Assembly (NCBI GenBank): GCA_014381825.1 | Contig: JACNKX010000151.1 | Coordinates: 62,001 to 126,000, forward strand | Source: Planctomycetota bacterium | GTDB taxonomy: Bacteria > Planctomycetota > Planctomycetia > Pirellulales > Pirellulaceae | DNA: 64,000 nt | Direction of reading: 5' to 3' | Shown here: in pieces, positions 42,267 through 52,598 of the stretch | Layout of the letters: each line of letters starts with the position of its first letter | Position numbering within the stretch: position 1 is the stretch's first letter | Notes under the pieces: model-generated | What the model was told of the DNA's origin: nothing | Seen by the model: only the letters and a program-made list of their open reading frames with translations | Databases searched by the model: none | Translations under genes and position numbers: made by a program

Positions 42267-42612
42267 CGTAGGTGGAGACTCCTTTACATAGAGAGGCTAC
42301 GTCTTCATGACGCGGCCATTGTCTGGGGAGTGGTAAAAGAGGGAGAGTGTCAGCAAGAGTAACTATCGGTAGTTTAGGTCGTTTAGCTTTGCTACAAAGA
42401 GAAGGAATTATTGGTTGAGTTTACCGGCGCAATTTGGGACGGTATCTTGAGCCACAGGATAATTTTGACGCTTTTTCCGGCAGTTACTTGTGACTTGCCT
42501 GTGGCGCAGTTATCAGTAGGAGTCGTCTTACGCCTCGGGCGTTCAAATCGGCCTTGAAGCGGTACGTTCGAGTTCGCTTCAAACACAATCAATTCCTTGG
42601 AGAGTGAATCTC
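42267..42612. other. Intergenic region with divergent promoters
   Basis: About 345 bases separate the csrA operon on the minus strand from the DUF6807 gene on the plus strand. TTGACG at 42467-42472 could be a -35 box, but I see no good -10 partner. No RNA gene or clear frame is present. Confidence 0.45.
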
Positions 42613-43518
42613 ATGAAGTACCTTGCGACCACGATCTTGCTTACGTTTGCATGCACTGCGGCAAGTTTCGCTGAGCCATCCGTCAAGTTGAACCAGCAAG
42701 GTGAGCAAGTTTCGGTGACTATCGGGGACGCTCGCTTCGCCGTGTACAACACCAGCAAGGAACTTCCAAAGCCCTTCTTCTCGCCAGTACGAGATCCACA
42801 TGGAACAATTATTTCACGCCCCATAGAGAACCCCGAAGATCACAAACATCACAAAGGTATTTGGGTTTCGATTGATGAAGTGAATGACATTAAGTTTTGG
42901 GCGGAGGCCGGCAAGATCGAGAATGCGTCCGTGGAGCTACACGCCGCCAGCGACGGTACGCCAGCGCGACTTGAAGTAGTTAATCATTGGTTGGGCGAAG
43001 ACGGAAAGCCAGTGGTTGTCGAATCCACGAGGATCGGAATCTTTCCAAACCGCCTCATGACTTACGACATCGTCTTCACTGCGACGTCTGCTCCGGTAAC
43101 CTTCGGCGACACCAAGGAAGGTTTGTTCGGATTCCGCATGATCAACTCAATGCGAGAGAAGGAATCCGGAATGGTTGTGAATGCCGATGGGAAACAAGGC
43201 ACTGCAGAATGCTGGGGACAACGGTCGGCATGGGTCGACTACTACGGTGAAGCCGAGGGCAAGATCGTTGGAGTAACCTTGATGGATCATCCAGGTAACT
43301 TCCGGCCTTCCCGATATCACGTCCGCAACTACGGCCTGTTTTCTGTGAGTCCCTTCGGCGAGAAGGCGTATACCAAAGGCGCGAGTGAAGCTGATCCGGT
43401 CGTCGTCAAGAAAGGCGAATCATTGCGATTGCAGTACGGGCTTTACATCCACAGCGGTGACACGAAGGACGGAAAAGTCGCGGAAGCCTACAAGCAGTTT
43501 CTTACTGCGACGAAGTGA
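42613..43518 (+). CDS. DUF6807 family exported protein
   Basis: The 301-residue product has a signal peptide (MKYLATTILLTFACTAASFAEP) and a single beta-sandwich-like domain. Characteristic strings are DPHGTIISRPIENPEDHKHHKGIWVSI, DGKQGTAECWGQRSAWVDYYGE and VGVTLMDHPGNFRPSRYHVRNYGLF. These match the DUF6807 family (also labelled PmoA-like in some databases, a misleading name). Such proteins are common in planctomycetes and often near sugar-related genes. The histidine-rich HKHHKG and HVRNYG segments may form a metal or substrate site, which is inference. The ATG at 42613 with GGAG upstream is preferred to the GTG at 42604. Confidence 0.9.
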   Translation: MKYLATTILLTFACTAASFAEPSVKLNQQGEQVSVTIGDARFAVYNTSKELPKPFFSPVRDPHGTIISRPIENPEDHKHHKGIWVSIDEVNDIKFWAEAGKIENASVELHAASDGTPARLEVVNHWLGEDGKPVVVESTRIGIFPNRLMTYDIVFTATSAPVTFGDTKEGLFGFRMINSMREKESGMVVNADGKQGTAECWGQRSAWVDYYGEAEGKIVGVTLMDHPGNFRPSRYHVRNYGLFSVSPFGEKAYTKGASEADPVVVKKGESLRLQYGLYIHSGDTKDGKVAEAYKQFLTATK

Positions 43519-43524
43519 CTGTTA

Positions 43525-44307
43525 CTATCGAGCAGCAATCGCCGCTGGCTGCATATAGTCGGCTTTGCTGACCTTTTTGAAGCTGACGAGGTAACCGCCG
43601 GCCTTGTCGATGCGCCGTCGATCCGTGCCAGAGATCGCCATCTGGACGACGTGTTGACTGCGGGCTCTTTGCGGTTTGCTGAACGGGCGCCCCAGGGAAA
43701 TCGTGCGCTCGATCTCTTTTGGCAATAGGCCGCGTTCAGCAAGCTCTCGGTTTAATTCTAGTCGCCCGAAGTGAGGTGGATTCGGTGGTCGCATTGAGTT
43801 CAATCGCGCATACCAATCGGTAAACTCTCGATATCGTTCGACCGTCGACACAGCAGCTGGCACCATCGCTGTGGCGCTATACGTTATCTTGCGACTGGCA
43901 AGCTCTAACAAACTCTGTTCTTCGTCGAATTTAACTACGAACTGCGGAGCCACCAGATCCTTACCTTGCTTCTCGGTGCCAATCGCCTTAATCCTAGCGC
44001 TGAATTCTAGGAGATCAGCAGTCGTCACATCTGTTCGCGTGCGCCGCTTTACATCGAGAAGCGTGACCGTGCCGTTCTGAAGATTGAGAATCGTGATCTC
44101 ATCAGGACCTTTTACCGCGAAATCGTAGACGACCGGCCCGCGAAACAAAGTGAGATGCTCGGAAAACGTCTCCTCATCGCCTCCCAAGAAGACATCCGTG
44201 TCGACACGAAAGTCCTGGGCTCTAACAGCTTCAATGCCATTTGTCGCGAGGGTGAATAGGATCGCCGACGTCGCCCATTTGTGCCAAGATGCGGATGAAC
44301 GAAACAT
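43525..44307 (-). CDS. Secreted protein of unknown function
   Basis: The 260-residue product has a signal peptide ending near AVRAQDF. The mature part begins with beta-like segments (TLFRGPVVYDFAVKGPDEITILNLQNG, then TVTLLDVKRRTRTDVTTADL) and ends in a helical, basic region (NRELAERGLLPKEIERTISLG). No family is recognised. It ends six bases from the end of the converging DUF6807 gene, so the two share a very short junction. Confidence 0.75.
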   Translation of the reverse strand: MFRSSASWHKWATSAILFTLATNGIEAVRAQDFRVDTDVFLGGDEETFSEHLTLFRGPVVYDFAVKGPDEITILNLQNGTVTLLDVKRRTRTDVTTADLLEFSARIKAIGTEKQGKDLVAPQFVVKFDEEQSLLELASRKITYSATAMVPAAVSTVERYREFTDWYARLNSMRPPNPPHFGRLELNRELAERGLLPKEIERTISLGRPFSKPQRARSQHVVQMAISGTDRRRIDKAGGYLVSFKKVSKADYMQPAAIAAR

Positions 44308-44541
44308 AGTTCGTGCCCTTGAGGCAAGAGAAATCTGAGTAACCGAGACCGTGGCGGGAGAATAGGAGAGCGGCTCGCGATTGTCTACCGCAATGTCACA
44401 AATGTGCTAGCGGTGTGCATAACGCGTTCAGCACGTCTAACCGGCAAACTAGCCGGACGTTGCGAAGCGAGAGGCAGTGAGACCGATACTGCAAGGAGCG
44501 GGTTTATTGAATTGGCTCCACGAGTATCGCCGGAGAAACAG

Positions 44542-45516
44542 ATGACGACGATTAAGCGGATTTTAGTAACGGGCGGCGCGGGATTTCTCGGTTCCCACCT
44601 TTGTGAGCGTTTAGTCGAGGAAGGCCACGACGTCATTTGTCTTGATAACTTCTTTACCAGCCAGAAAGCCAACGTCACGCATTTGCTCGATCACGCAAAC
44701 TTCGAGTTGATTCGACATGACGTGACGATGCCAGTTTGGTTAGAAGTTGATCAGATCTACAACCTAGCCTGCCCAGCGGCCCCCGGGCATTATCAATTCA
44801 ATCCGATCAAAACGATGAAGACGTCTATACTCGGATCCATCAATGTCCTGGGCATGGCGCGCCGTTGCCGGGCGCGAGTCCTTCAAGCTTCGACAAGCGA
44901 AGTCTACGGCGATCCGGAAGTCCACCCACAACCCGAGTCGTATCGCGGATGCGTGAACCCGATCGGACCGCGCGCTTGCTACGACGAAGGCAAGCGAGCG
45001 GCCGAGACTTTGTTCATGGATTACCATCGAATGAACAAACTCGACATTCGAATCGTCCGTATTTTCAACACGTATGGTCCGCGGATGCATCCGTTTGACG
45101 GACGAGTCGTCTCAAACTTCATCCGCCAGGCGCTTTCTGGCGAAGACATCACGATCTATGGTGACGGTACGCAGACTCGTTCGTTTTGTTACCGCGATGA
45201 TTTGATCGAAGCGTTCATTCGTATGATGAATGGTTCAAGTGACTTCATCGGTCCCGTGAACATTGGCAATCCCGATGAGTTCACGATCCGCGAGCTTGCC
45301 GAGTTGACGATCGAACTGACCAGCGCGAAATCGAACTTGATTCACGAACCTCTTCCTGCCGACGACCCAACACGCCGCCAACCCGATATTACTCTCGCAA
45401 AGAAACACCTCGATTGGACGCCCTCCGTTCCCTTGCGCGAAGGTCTCGCCAAGACGATCGAGTGGTTTCGAGGGATCGACGTCGAGGAATACCGACCGCC
45501 GACGCCCAATTATTGA
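44542..45516 (+). CDS. UDP-glucuronate decarboxylase (UDP-xylose synthase type)
   Basis: This short-chain dehydrogenase-type enzyme converts UDP-glucuronate to UDP-xylose using bound NAD. The 324-residue protein has the NAD motif [15 protein letters not shown], the catalytic Thr/Ser in [19 protein letters not shown] and the YxxxK motif as [11 protein letters not shown]. It continues with [12 protein letters not shown] and [32 protein letters not shown], which match the UXS group closely. The ATG at 44542 has GGAG upstream and yields the usual length; the frame is open from 44404. The product feeds nucleotide sugars for surface polysaccharide. Confidence 0.93.
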   Translation: MTTIKRILVTGGAGFLGSHLCERLVEEGHDVICLDNFFTSQKANVTHLLDHANFELIRHDVTMPVWLEVDQIYNLACPAAPGHYQFNPIKTMKTSILGSINVLGMARRCRARVLQASTSEVYGDPEVHPQPESYRGCVNPIGPRACYDEGKRAAETLFMDYHRMNKLDIRIVRIFNTYGPRMHPFDGRVVSNFIRQALSGEDITIYGDGTQTRSFCYRDDLIEAFIRMMNGSSDFIGPVNIGNPDEFTIRELAELTIELTSAKSNLIHEPLPADDPTRRQPDITLAKKHLDWTPSVPLREGLAKTIEWFRGIDVEEYRPPTPNY

Positions 45517-45528
45517 CCCGCTAACGCA

Positions 45529-47205
45529 TCACTTTTTCTTCCGAGTTCGCGGTTTCGGCGCATCACTGAACGGCGGCAGGTCGAACGTTGTACCGTCCCC
45601 GATGACTCGCGGATCGCCCGTCTCGCGTAGCACAGCCATCAGTCTGTCGGCAAGCTGGCGACGCGTCGCCTCATACGCAGGACTCGCGGCAACATTCCGC
45701 ATCTGGTGGGGATCCTTACTGAGATCGTACAGCTCTTCGGCTGGTCGCCGGCCGAATGCAAAGTCGAAATACTTTTTCATTCCCGAATCGTCTCGATGCT
45801 CAAGCACCCACGCCTTTGTCGGACTGGCATCTAAATCACCGAATGCGACAAAAGTGTTCTGTTCAACTTGTTCGTAGCTTGGCATCGCTCCCGCAACTCC
45901 TCCGAACCCCGGCGCGATTCCCATGGGCCAACGATCAGGCTTGAAATTACGGATGTAGAGGAAGTCCTTCGTGCGGATCGCTCGTTGTGGATAGGGCAGG
46001 TTGTCTGTTCGAGCCAAGGCGACGTGTCGCTCACGGCCCACCACAACAGCGTCCCGTGATGCGTCGACGAGTCCCTGTCCCTCTTTGTTCGAGACGAGTA
46101 CGTCGACCAAGCTTCGCCCCGTCATCACTTCCGGTGGTGTCACGCCAGCGACTTCGAGAAACGTCGGAGCGAGATCGGTCAGACAAACAAAGTCATCAAG
46201 CGTTCGACCGGTCGCAATATTCTTGCCCCAACGAATCGCAAGTGACACGTGAACGCCGAAGTCGACAAGATTGCACTTGCCGCGCGGAAAGCCGGGAATC
46301 CCGTGATCGCCGCTGATAACGATCATCGTACTTTCCAGTTCTCCGAGTTTCTCCAACTCGGCCAAAAGGACTCCAACACCGGCGTCAAAGGCCTGCGCCT
46401 CGCCGAGGTAATCGGCGAAGTCTTCGCGAACGATTTCCGTGTCGGGCAAGAACGGCGGCATCTTTCCTTTCAAGTCATCCGGATCGATTCCCCATAAGGC
46501 CTTGCCTGAACCTTGAGTCCATTTGCGATGACAATTGGTCGGACCGAACCAGTAACAGAACGGCTGGTTGCCCGTCCGATCGTTTAGGAACGATTGAAAG
46601 TTCCCGCGAACTTCGTCGTACAACACTTGCTTGGCCGCTTCGGGGTTCGTGGCCTTGCTGCAAAACTGCGAGAAACCATTGAACTTGCCACCTGCGTTGT
46701 TGTATGCCGTAGCGGCTGCTCCATACGGTGCATTTGCCGGCGTTCCGGGACTCCAAACCTTGTAAGTATGGCCGATGTGATAACCATGATCCTTCAGAAT
46801 CAATGGATAGCTCGGGATGTTCGTGTCCCAAATCGCGCCTTGCAAGATCGCGCCGCGTCCGGTGCGCCAAAAGTACTGGCCGGACAGTAGGCTGCTGCGA
46901 CAAGGAGTGCAGGAAGGCGCATTGACGAAGGCATTGTTAAAAAGAACACCTTCACTCGCTACGCGATCGAAGTTTGGCGTCTGGACGATCGCATTGGGCG
47001 TTTGGTCCTCGGATCCTCTACGGTAAGCGCTGGCGTAACGCCCCCAGTCATCCGCAAAGCAAAAGACGATGTTGGGTCGATCATCGCTCCGTTCCGCGGA
47101 CTGCAAGTGGGCCGGCAACATGACCAGGATCGCAGCGACCGTCACCAGTCTGCCAATAGTCTCGATCAAGGAAAAACTCGCGGCAAATCGCATTTTAGGA
47201 GCCAC
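45529..47205 (-). CDS. Exported type I sulfatase
   Basis: Sulfatases hydrolyse sulfate esters with a formylglycine made from a cysteine. The 558-residue protein has a signal peptide ending near LQSAERS and the metal-binding start [13 protein letters not shown]. The modification motif appears as [12 protein letters not shown], that is C-x-P-x-R. It also has GHTYKVW and [12 protein letters not shown] segments. All hallmarks of an active formylglycine enzyme are present; its own maturase is not nearby. The frame starts with GTG at 47205, and an ATG at 47193 is equally possible; neither has a strong ribosome binding site. Likely substrate: sulfated polysaccharide, as is usual in planctomycetes. 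Confidence 0.93.
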   Translation of the reverse strand: MAPKMRFAASFSLIETIGRLVTVAAILVMLPAHLQSAERSDDRPNIVFCFADDWGRYASAYRRGSEDQTPNAIVQTPNFDRVASEGVLFNNAFVNAPSCTPCRSSLLSGQYFWRTGRGAILQGAIWDTNIPSYPLILKDHGYHIGHTYKVWSPGTPANAPYGAAATAYNNAGGKFNGFSQFCSKATNPEAAKQVLYDEVRGNFQSFLNDRTGNQPFCYWFGPTNCHRKWTQGSGKALWGIDPDDLKGKMPPFLPDTEIVREDFADYLGEAQAFDAGVGVLLAELEKLGELESTMIVISGDHGIPGFPRGKCNLVDFGVHVSLAIRWGKNIATGRTLDDFVCLTDLAPTFLEVAGVTPPEVMTGRSLVDVLVSNKEGQGLVDASRDAVVVGRERHVALARTDNLPYPQRAIRTKDFLYIRNFKPDRWPMGIAPGFGGVAGAMPSYEQVEQNTFVAFGDLDASPTKAWVLEHRDDSGMKKYFDFAFGRRPAEELYDLSKDPHQMRNVAASPAYEATRRQLADRLMAVLRETGDPRVIGDGTTFDLPPFSDAPKPRTRKKK

Positions 47206-47383
47206 TTCGCATGGGCCAGAGAATTGTTACTGATTATCAATTTCATCAACGCGGCGTTTCAATCCTACTAGGAAAATCCCAGTAGGGTAGACATCGTTAC
47301 AGTTGGTGAACACCATATGGCATCGCCGATAGTCGATGAGACCGCTTGATATTCGGCGTGTGTTTTGCACGCGCTGATGTTGA

Positions 47384-47423
47384 GGCCTCCCAGGTTGCTG
47401 CCCCACCTGGGAGGCCGTTTTTT
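47384..47423 (+). terminator. Strong intrinsic terminator with no gene before it
   Basis: GGCCTCCCAGGT (47384-47395) pairs perfectly with ACCTGGGAGGCC (47405-47416) across a nine-base loop, followed by G and six T residues (47418-47423). It is the best intrinsic terminator in the window and points in the plus direction, but both flanking genes run on the minus strand. A small RNA from about 47206-47383 is possible. Confidence 0.8.
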
Positions 47424-47469
47424 ATGTATGCAGCATCGCAGATCATTCTGTGCGTCGAGGTGCCGCCGA

Positions 47470-48135
47470 CTATCTCGTCTTGTTACCCGTAAGCTCACAC
47501 AAATCGACAGCTCGAGTCAGCTCGACCGGATTATCAACTTCCATCTTTCTGAGGATGTTGTTGCGGTGGAAATCAACTGTCGTCAGGCTGATACTCAAGC
47601 GGCTCGCGATTCGCTTGGTAGTACTTCCCTCAACAAGCAACATCAATACCTCTCTCTCGCGAGGCGACAGAGTCTTCAGCCGTTCCCGGATTTCGCTCAC
47701 TTGCTTCCGTTGCATTCGTCGCGTTTTATCTAGCTCAATCGCGCGCTGGATTACTTCAACCAACGCTTGTGGGCGAAACGGTTTCTGAATGAAGTCAAAC
47801 GCTCCTGCCTTCAGCGCCTGAACCGCCATCGGAACTTCGGCAAAACCGGTGATCACCACGATCGGAAGGGGAAACGCAGAGTCGGCCAGCCTTCTTTGCA
47901 ACTCAAGGCCATTCATCCCGGGCATTCGAACATCCGTGACCAAACAGCCCGTCACGTCATCCCAATTGTTCTTTAAGAATTCGTCCGCCGACGCAAATAC
48001 GGAAACCTCTAATCCAACGGATCGACCAAGCTGTTCTATCGATCGTCGTACTTGCGCGTCATCATCGACCACGTACACTGTGCCCGGAAGGCTCGCACCA
48101 CGCGTGGACTCAGTCTCGGAAGACGGACGATTCAT
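47470..48135 (-). CDS. FixJ/NarL-type response regulator
   Basis: The 221-residue protein has a receiver domain (about 15-135) with acidic pocket VYVVDDDAQ, phosphorylation site LVTDVRMPGMNGLE, and the switch residues in VVITGFAE and FIQKPFRP. A LuxR-type helix-turn-helix follows (about 155-215) with LSPREREVLMLLVEG and SLTTVDFHRNNILRKM. All receiver residues are present. Its ATG at 48135 lies just after the kinase stop (48138), with which it is surely co-transcribed. The target genes are unknown. Confidence 0.92.
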   Translation of the reverse strand: MNRPSSETESTRGASLPGTVYVVDDDAQVRRSIEQLGRSVGLEVSVFASADEFLKNNWDDVTGCLVTDVRMPGMNGLELQRRLADSAFPLPIVVITGFAEVPMAVQALKAGAFDFIQKPFRPQALVEVIQRAIELDKTRRMQRKQVSEIRERLKTLSPREREVLMLLVEGSTTKRIASRLSISLTTVDFHRNNILRKMEVDNPVELTRAVDLCELTGNKTR

Positions 48136-48137
48136 TT

Positions 48138-49634
48138 CTACGAGTCCTTGGTCGTCACATCGCAATCTCGGGTCGCTTGCATCGCAAGGGGAAATTGCGC
48201 GGTCACTTGCGTCCCTTCGCCCCCCTCACTTGTCAGTGTAATCGAACCACCGTGACCTTCCATGATTCCGTGGGCGATACTCAGCCCTAATCCGGTTCCG
48301 TGTTCTTTGCGGCTCGTAAAGAACGGGTCGAACGCGCGTTGCTGTTCCTCCAGCGTCATGCCATGGCCACGATCGGTGACGGTAACCTGTATCGAATCGG
48401 TGGAAGTCGACGTAGCCAATTCGACACGGTCGCCCGCTCGTCCAGCCTCGATGGAGTTTCGCATCAGCGTAACTAATACCTGTTGCATCTGCGCATCGTT
48501 GCCGTAAACAGGCGGAAGCTCTTCCTCGTTCGTCCACATTAGCGTTTGTTCGTGAGTTTCCGCGTAATGCTCCAACTCTTGGATCGCCTGCCGGATCACG
48601 CCAGCGACATCACGGTTGCGCTTTTCAACTTCTCCGTGTCGGGCAAATCGCAATACTCCCTCAACGGTATCGCGGCATCGCAGCAAGGATTGAACTACAT
48701 TCTGAAGACACTCCGAGAGCATCTCCGTCGCCTCCGGCTGATCGAGTATATTTAATGCTGCCTCCGCCGAAGTCCATGCTGCCACGATCGGATTGTTGAT
48801 CTCGTGAGCGATTCCTGCTGCTAGAGTGCCGAGCGATGCCAAACGCTCCGCGCGCCGCAGCGCTTCCTCGGCCTGCTTGGCGTCTTCGACATCCGTTAGA
48901 GTTCCGACCCATTCACTGACTTCGCGACCGTCGACGATGATCGGGACAACTCGTGCAACGCATCGTCGATATCGATTCGAACTTGCGTTCCAAATTCGCA
49001 AGAGAAACTCGCGTTCAACGCGATGAGCGCTGTCGGCTTGCCAGAATGACGTCACACTTACACGATCCTCGACGTGAATCGATTCGAGCCATCCGAACTG
49101 GTCGCATTGATCAGAGGATTGACCGGTGTATTCCGCCCACGCAGTTTGTTCATCTTGAATTTGTCCATCGGCATTGGTCGACCACACAATGGATGTCATC
49201 GCAGCGACCAACGCCCGATATCGCTGCTCGCTCTGTCGAAGCTGGACCTCAATTCGCTTGCGCTCAATTGCGTATTGAAGCGATCGAATCAGAAGCGCGC
49301 CATCGAGCCACTCCTTGGACAAATAGTCTTGCGCTCCGTGCTTCAACGCCGCGAGAGCCGTCTGTTTGTCGTCCAATCCCGTCAGCACGACGACGGCAAG
49401 ATCGGGCCATGCTTGCGTCATCCTTAGCACAGCCTCCAGCCCATGAGCGTCGGGCAAACTTAAATCTAGCAGGACAACGTCGAATTCCTGCGACTCCAGG
49501 TACTCCATTCCCCGCTGCAACGAAGTCGTGACAATTAAGTCGAACTCCGAATGGTGGTCGGCCCGCAGTTCGAGCGCTATCCGATCCCGGTCGGCGGCAT
49601 CATCTTCAATCAAGAGGGCGTTTACGGTTACCAT
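48138..49634 (-). CDS. Soluble hybrid histidine kinase: REC-PAS-HisKA-HATPase
   Basis: The 498-residue protein starts with a receiver domain (about 4-120; LIEDDAADRDR, VVLLDLSLPDAHGLE, VVLTGLDDKQT) rather than a membrane sensor. A PAS domain (about 140-255) follows. A HisKA domain contains the phosphorylated His in AAGIAHEINNPIVAA, and the ATP-binding domain shows ELPPVYGNDAQMQQVLVTLM, GHGMTLEEQQRAFDPFF and GTGLGLSIAHGIMEGHGG. No membrane segment is present, so it senses an internal signal or another phosphodonor. It precedes the FixJ/NarL-type regulator, which is its probable partner. Confidence 0.93.
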   Translation of the reverse strand: MVTVNALLIEDDAADRDRIALELRADHHSEFDLIVTTSLQRGMEYLESQEFDVVLLDLSLPDAHGLEAVLRMTQAWPDLAVVVLTGLDDKQTALAALKHGAQDYLSKEWLDGALLIRSLQYAIERKRIEVQLRQSEQRYRALVAAMTSIVWSTNADGQIQDEQTAWAEYTGQSSDQCDQFGWLESIHVEDRVSVTSFWQADSAHRVEREFLLRIWNASSNRYRRCVARVVPIIVDGREVSEWVGTLTDVEDAKQAEEALRRAERLASLGTLAAGIAHEINNPIVAAWTSAEAALNILDQPEATEMLSECLQNVVQSLLRCRDTVEGVLRFARHGEVEKRNRDVAGVIRQAIQELEHYAETHEQTLMWTNEEELPPVYGNDAQMQQVLVTLMRNSIEAGRAGDRVELATSTSTDSIQVTVTDRGHGMTLEEQQRAFDPFFTSRKEHGTGLGLSIAHGIMEGHGGSITLTSEGGEGTQVTAQFPLAMQATRDCDVTTKDS

Positions 49635-49895
49635 AAGCCGTCCGGTAGCTGAAGTTCGTCCATTCGGTCATTTGGATCGGAAATCGCGACCAACGCTGTT
49701 TCGCGAATACCACGCGTTATAAACAGCGAGCGGGCAAACGTCGACGGTCCTAACAACGCGATATCCTGCCATCATCTCTTGCCGGAAGTCGATTGGGCCG
49801 TATACTTTACGCTCCGGATTCGTCCGATACCAACCAGATGGCGTCCTTTGTATCGACGCCGCACATTGAAATTTCAAAGAGGCCTCTTAGCACGC

Positions 49896-51896
49896 ATGGT
49901 ACAGGTACGATTACCCGACGGAACCGAGAAACAGTTTGAATCTCCAGTAACTCCTCTCGACGTGGCCGCAGACATTGGTCCCGGACTGGCAAAAGCTTCG
50001 CTCGCAGCGATTGTCGACGACACAGTCGTAGGACTCGACTTCGTCCTGCCGCCCGACAGCACCGTCCGACTGAGCTTGCTCACAAAGAAAGACGCTGCGG
50101 CTCTCGCCGTCATGCGTCACTCCTGCGCTCACATCATGGCTCGTGCCGTGATGCGGTTGTACGAAGGCGTTCGTTTGGCGTTTGGCCCGACGATTGATGG
50201 CGGATTCTACTACGACTTCGATCTTGATCACGCGTTGTCGGAAGACGATTTTCCAGCCATCGAAGCCGAGATGGCGAAGATCATTAAACTGGACGAGGCC
50301 TTCGAGCGAATCGAAGAACCTCGCAACAAGGCGCTGCAAATCTGCCGAGATCTCGAACAGGGTTTCAAGGTAGAACACATCGAAGGTGGGCTCGACGAAC
50401 ACGATACGCTCTCGTTCTATCGACAAGGCGAGTTCATCGATCTCTGTCGTGGACCCCATGTGCCAAGCGCGGGAGCGATCGGTTCGTTCAAACTATTGTC
50501 AGTTGCCGGTGCCTACTGGAAGGGTGATCAATCTCGAAAGCAACTCCAGCGGCTTTACGCGACCGCCTTCTTCTCGAAACCAGATCTCGAAGAGCACCTC
50601 GAACGAATCGAAGAAGCCAAGCGACGCGATCACCGCGTTCTCGGCAAGCAACTCAATCTCTTCACCATCAGTCCAACCGTTGGATCGGGATTGATTCTAT
50701 GGCAGCCCAAGGGAGCGACCATCCGCGGTGTACTCGAAGATTTCGTTAAAAGCGAATTGCGAGATCGCGGCTACCAACCGGTTTATACGCCACACATTGG
50801 GCGCATCGAACTGTACGAGATCTCCGGGCACTATCCCTACTATGCGGACAGCCAGTTCGCTCCGATTCAGATGGAGCAAGACGAGCAGTATCTACTCAAG
50901 CCGATGAATTGTCCGCATCACATCATGATCTACAAATCGAACCCTCGCAGCTATCGCGAGTTGCCATTGCGACTGGCCGAGTTCGGCATGGTGTATCGCT
51001 ATGAGAAGTCAGGGGAGTTGTCGGGCATGACGCGAGTCCGCGGCTTCTGCCAAGACGATGCTCACATCTTTTGCACGGATGAACAAGTCGCGGACGAGTT
51101 CAAAGGCTGTATCGAGATGACTCGTTTCGTACTTGATTGCCTCGGGCTGGAGAACTATCGGGTACGACTCGGCTTCCGAGATTCGACGAGTGACAAGTAT
51201 GTTGGCGACGTTGCGAACTGGGAACGAGCGCAGAACGCTTTGGTCGAAGTTTGCGAAAGCCTGGGTATCGAGTTCACCGAAGAACCCGGCGAAGCGGCGT
51301 TCTATGGCCCCAAGGCTGACTTTGTTGTCAGCGACTGCATAGGTCGCGAGTGGCAACTTGGAACGGTCCAACTCGACTATAATCTGCCGAGCGAAGAGCG
51401 GTTCGATCTCGAATACGTCGGTGCAGATAACACGCCGCATCGGCCTGTGATGATCCACCGTGCCCCGCTCGGTTCGATGGAGCGATTCATGGGCGTCCTG
51501 ATCGAGCACTTTGCCGGGGCGTTTCCACTCTGGCTGGCACCAGAGCAGGTTCGCATTGTTACGGTGAGTGAGAAGTCTGAAGAATACGGTCGGTCGGTGG
51601 AGAAGCAACTAGCAGCGGCCGGCATGCGAGTTTCCGGCGACTATCGATCGGAGAAGCTTGGTGCCAAGATTCGTGACGCCCAACTCGAATTGATTCCGTA
51701 CATGATGATCGTCGGCCCTCGCGACGCGGAAAACGGGACGGTCAGCGTCCGCGACCGAATTGATGGCGACCTGGGAGCGATGGCGGCTTCCGAAGCAATT
51801 GAGAAACTTCAAACCGAAATTGCTGCGAAAACCGTCCGCAAGTCGTATGCCAGTAACGCGGGACTGGGCGAGCGCGGAGCCGGGAACGAATACTAA
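49896..51896 (+). CDS. thrS: Threonyl-tRNA synthetase
   Basis: ThrRS charges tRNA-Thr and removes mischarged serine. The 666-residue product has an N-terminal TGS domain (about 1-60, [15 protein letters not shown]). The editing domain has metal-type HxxxH in [12 protein letters not shown] and later [19 protein letters not shown]. The catalytic core has the zinc Cys/His in [12 protein letters not shown], motif 2 in [22 protein letters not shown] and motif 3 in [17 protein letters not shown]. The anticodon-binding domain ends the protein. The ATG at 49896 is chosen to begin the TGS domain. It lies 165 bases before infC, an order also seen in E. coli. Confidence 0.97.
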   Translation: MVQVRLPDGTEKQFESPVTPLDVAADIGPGLAKASLAAIVDDTVVGLDFVLPPDSTVRLSLLTKKDAAALAVMRHSCAHIMARAVMRLYEGVRLAFGPTIDGGFYYDFDLDHALSEDDFPAIEAEMAKIIKLDEAFERIEEPRNKALQICRDLEQGFKVEHIEGGLDEHDTLSFYRQGEFIDLCRGPHVPSAGAIGSFKLLSVAGAYWKGDQSRKQLQRLYATAFFSKPDLEEHLERIEEAKRRDHRVLGKQLNLFTISPTVGSGLILWQPKGATIRGVLEDFVKSELRDRGYQPVYTPHIGRIELYEISGHYPYYADSQFAPIQMEQDEQYLLKPMNCPHHIMIYKSNPRSYRELPLRLAEFGMVYRYEKSGELSGMTRVRGFCQDDAHIFCTDEQVADEFKGCIEMTRFVLDCLGLENYRVRLGFRDSTSDKYVGDVANWERAQNALVEVCESLGIEFTEEPGEAAFYGPKADFVVSDCIGREWQLGTVQLDYNLPSEERFDLEYVGADNTPHRPVMIHRAPLGSMERFMGVLIEHFAGAFPLWLAPEQVRIVTVSEKSEEYGRSVEKQLAAAGMRVSGDYRSEKLGAKIRDAQLELIPYMMIVGPRDAENGTVSVRDRIDGDLGAMAASEAIEKLQTEIAAKTVRKSYASNAGLGERGAGNEY

Positions 51897-52061
51897 GGAC
51901 TTTCTTGGCGGTCCGTAGCTCCCACAAGAATTGTGGCTCGAAGCGGCAGGCTCGTCATTGATACTCACAGTACAGATTGTAAGCTTATAGGCGTGTGAAA
52001 GAGTTGCGTAGGTTGCGTCAACTCACCCACGTTCTCTCACTACTTGGAAAGGGTGCTAAAG

Positions 52062-52562
52062 ATCGAACGCGTAAAAACGAAGATCAACGACCATATCAAG
52101 ATCTCTCCCGTGCGAGTCATCGCGGCAGATGGAACGCAACTTGGAATTCTCCCGACGGAAGATGCCCTCGCGAAATCTCGCGAGGCTGGTCTCGACTTGG
52201 TTGAGGTGGCTCCCGAGGCGACGCCGCCTGTCTGCAAGATCATGGACTATGGGAAGTTCAAATACGACAAGAAGAAAAAGACGCATCAACACAGTCACGC
52301 AACGAAGACCAAAGAGATTCGGTTGCGACCAAAGACCGGTGAGCACGACATCGATTTCAAAGTGAAGCAAGCGATTGGCTTCCTTAACCACAAAGACAAA
52401 GTCCAAGTGTCCGTGTTGTTTCGTGGTCGCGAAATGGCTCACATCGAAGAGGGCCAAAAAGTCATGGAAGCCGTTATCGAGAAGCTTGCAGAATTCGGCA
52501 AGGTCGAGACCACTCCCACGCGAACCGGTCGTCGCATGATTTGTACGATCGCACCAAGGTAG
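52062..52562 (+). CDS. infC: Translation initiation factor IF-3, apparently AUC-initiated
   Basis: IF-3 keeps ribosomal subunits apart and checks start-codon pairing. The 166-residue product starts with [20 protein letters not shown]; the N-terminal domain shows [23 protein letters not shown], the helical linker is rich in Lys, and the C-terminal domain has [19 protein letters not shown] place the start at the ATC (52062-52064), because GGAAAGGG (52046-52053) lies eight bases upstream. The alternatives, TTG at 52044 and GTG at 52053, have no proper upstream site; they overlap it. Non-AUG starts in infC are known (AUU in E. coli, AUC in Myxococcus) and allow autoregulation. No rpmI or rplT follows. 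Confidence 0.93.
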   Translation: MERVKTKINDHIKISPVRVIAADGTQLGILPTEDALAKSREAGLDLVEVAPEATPPVCKIMDYGKFKYDKKKKTHQHSHATKTKEIRLRPKTGEHDIDFKVKQAIGFLNHKDKVQVSVLFRGREMAHIEEGQKVMEAVIEKLAEFGKVETTPTRTGRRMICTIAPR

Positions 52563-52598
52563 CCCTTCAAGAAGTTAGTGTGTTGCAAGGACGAAGGA

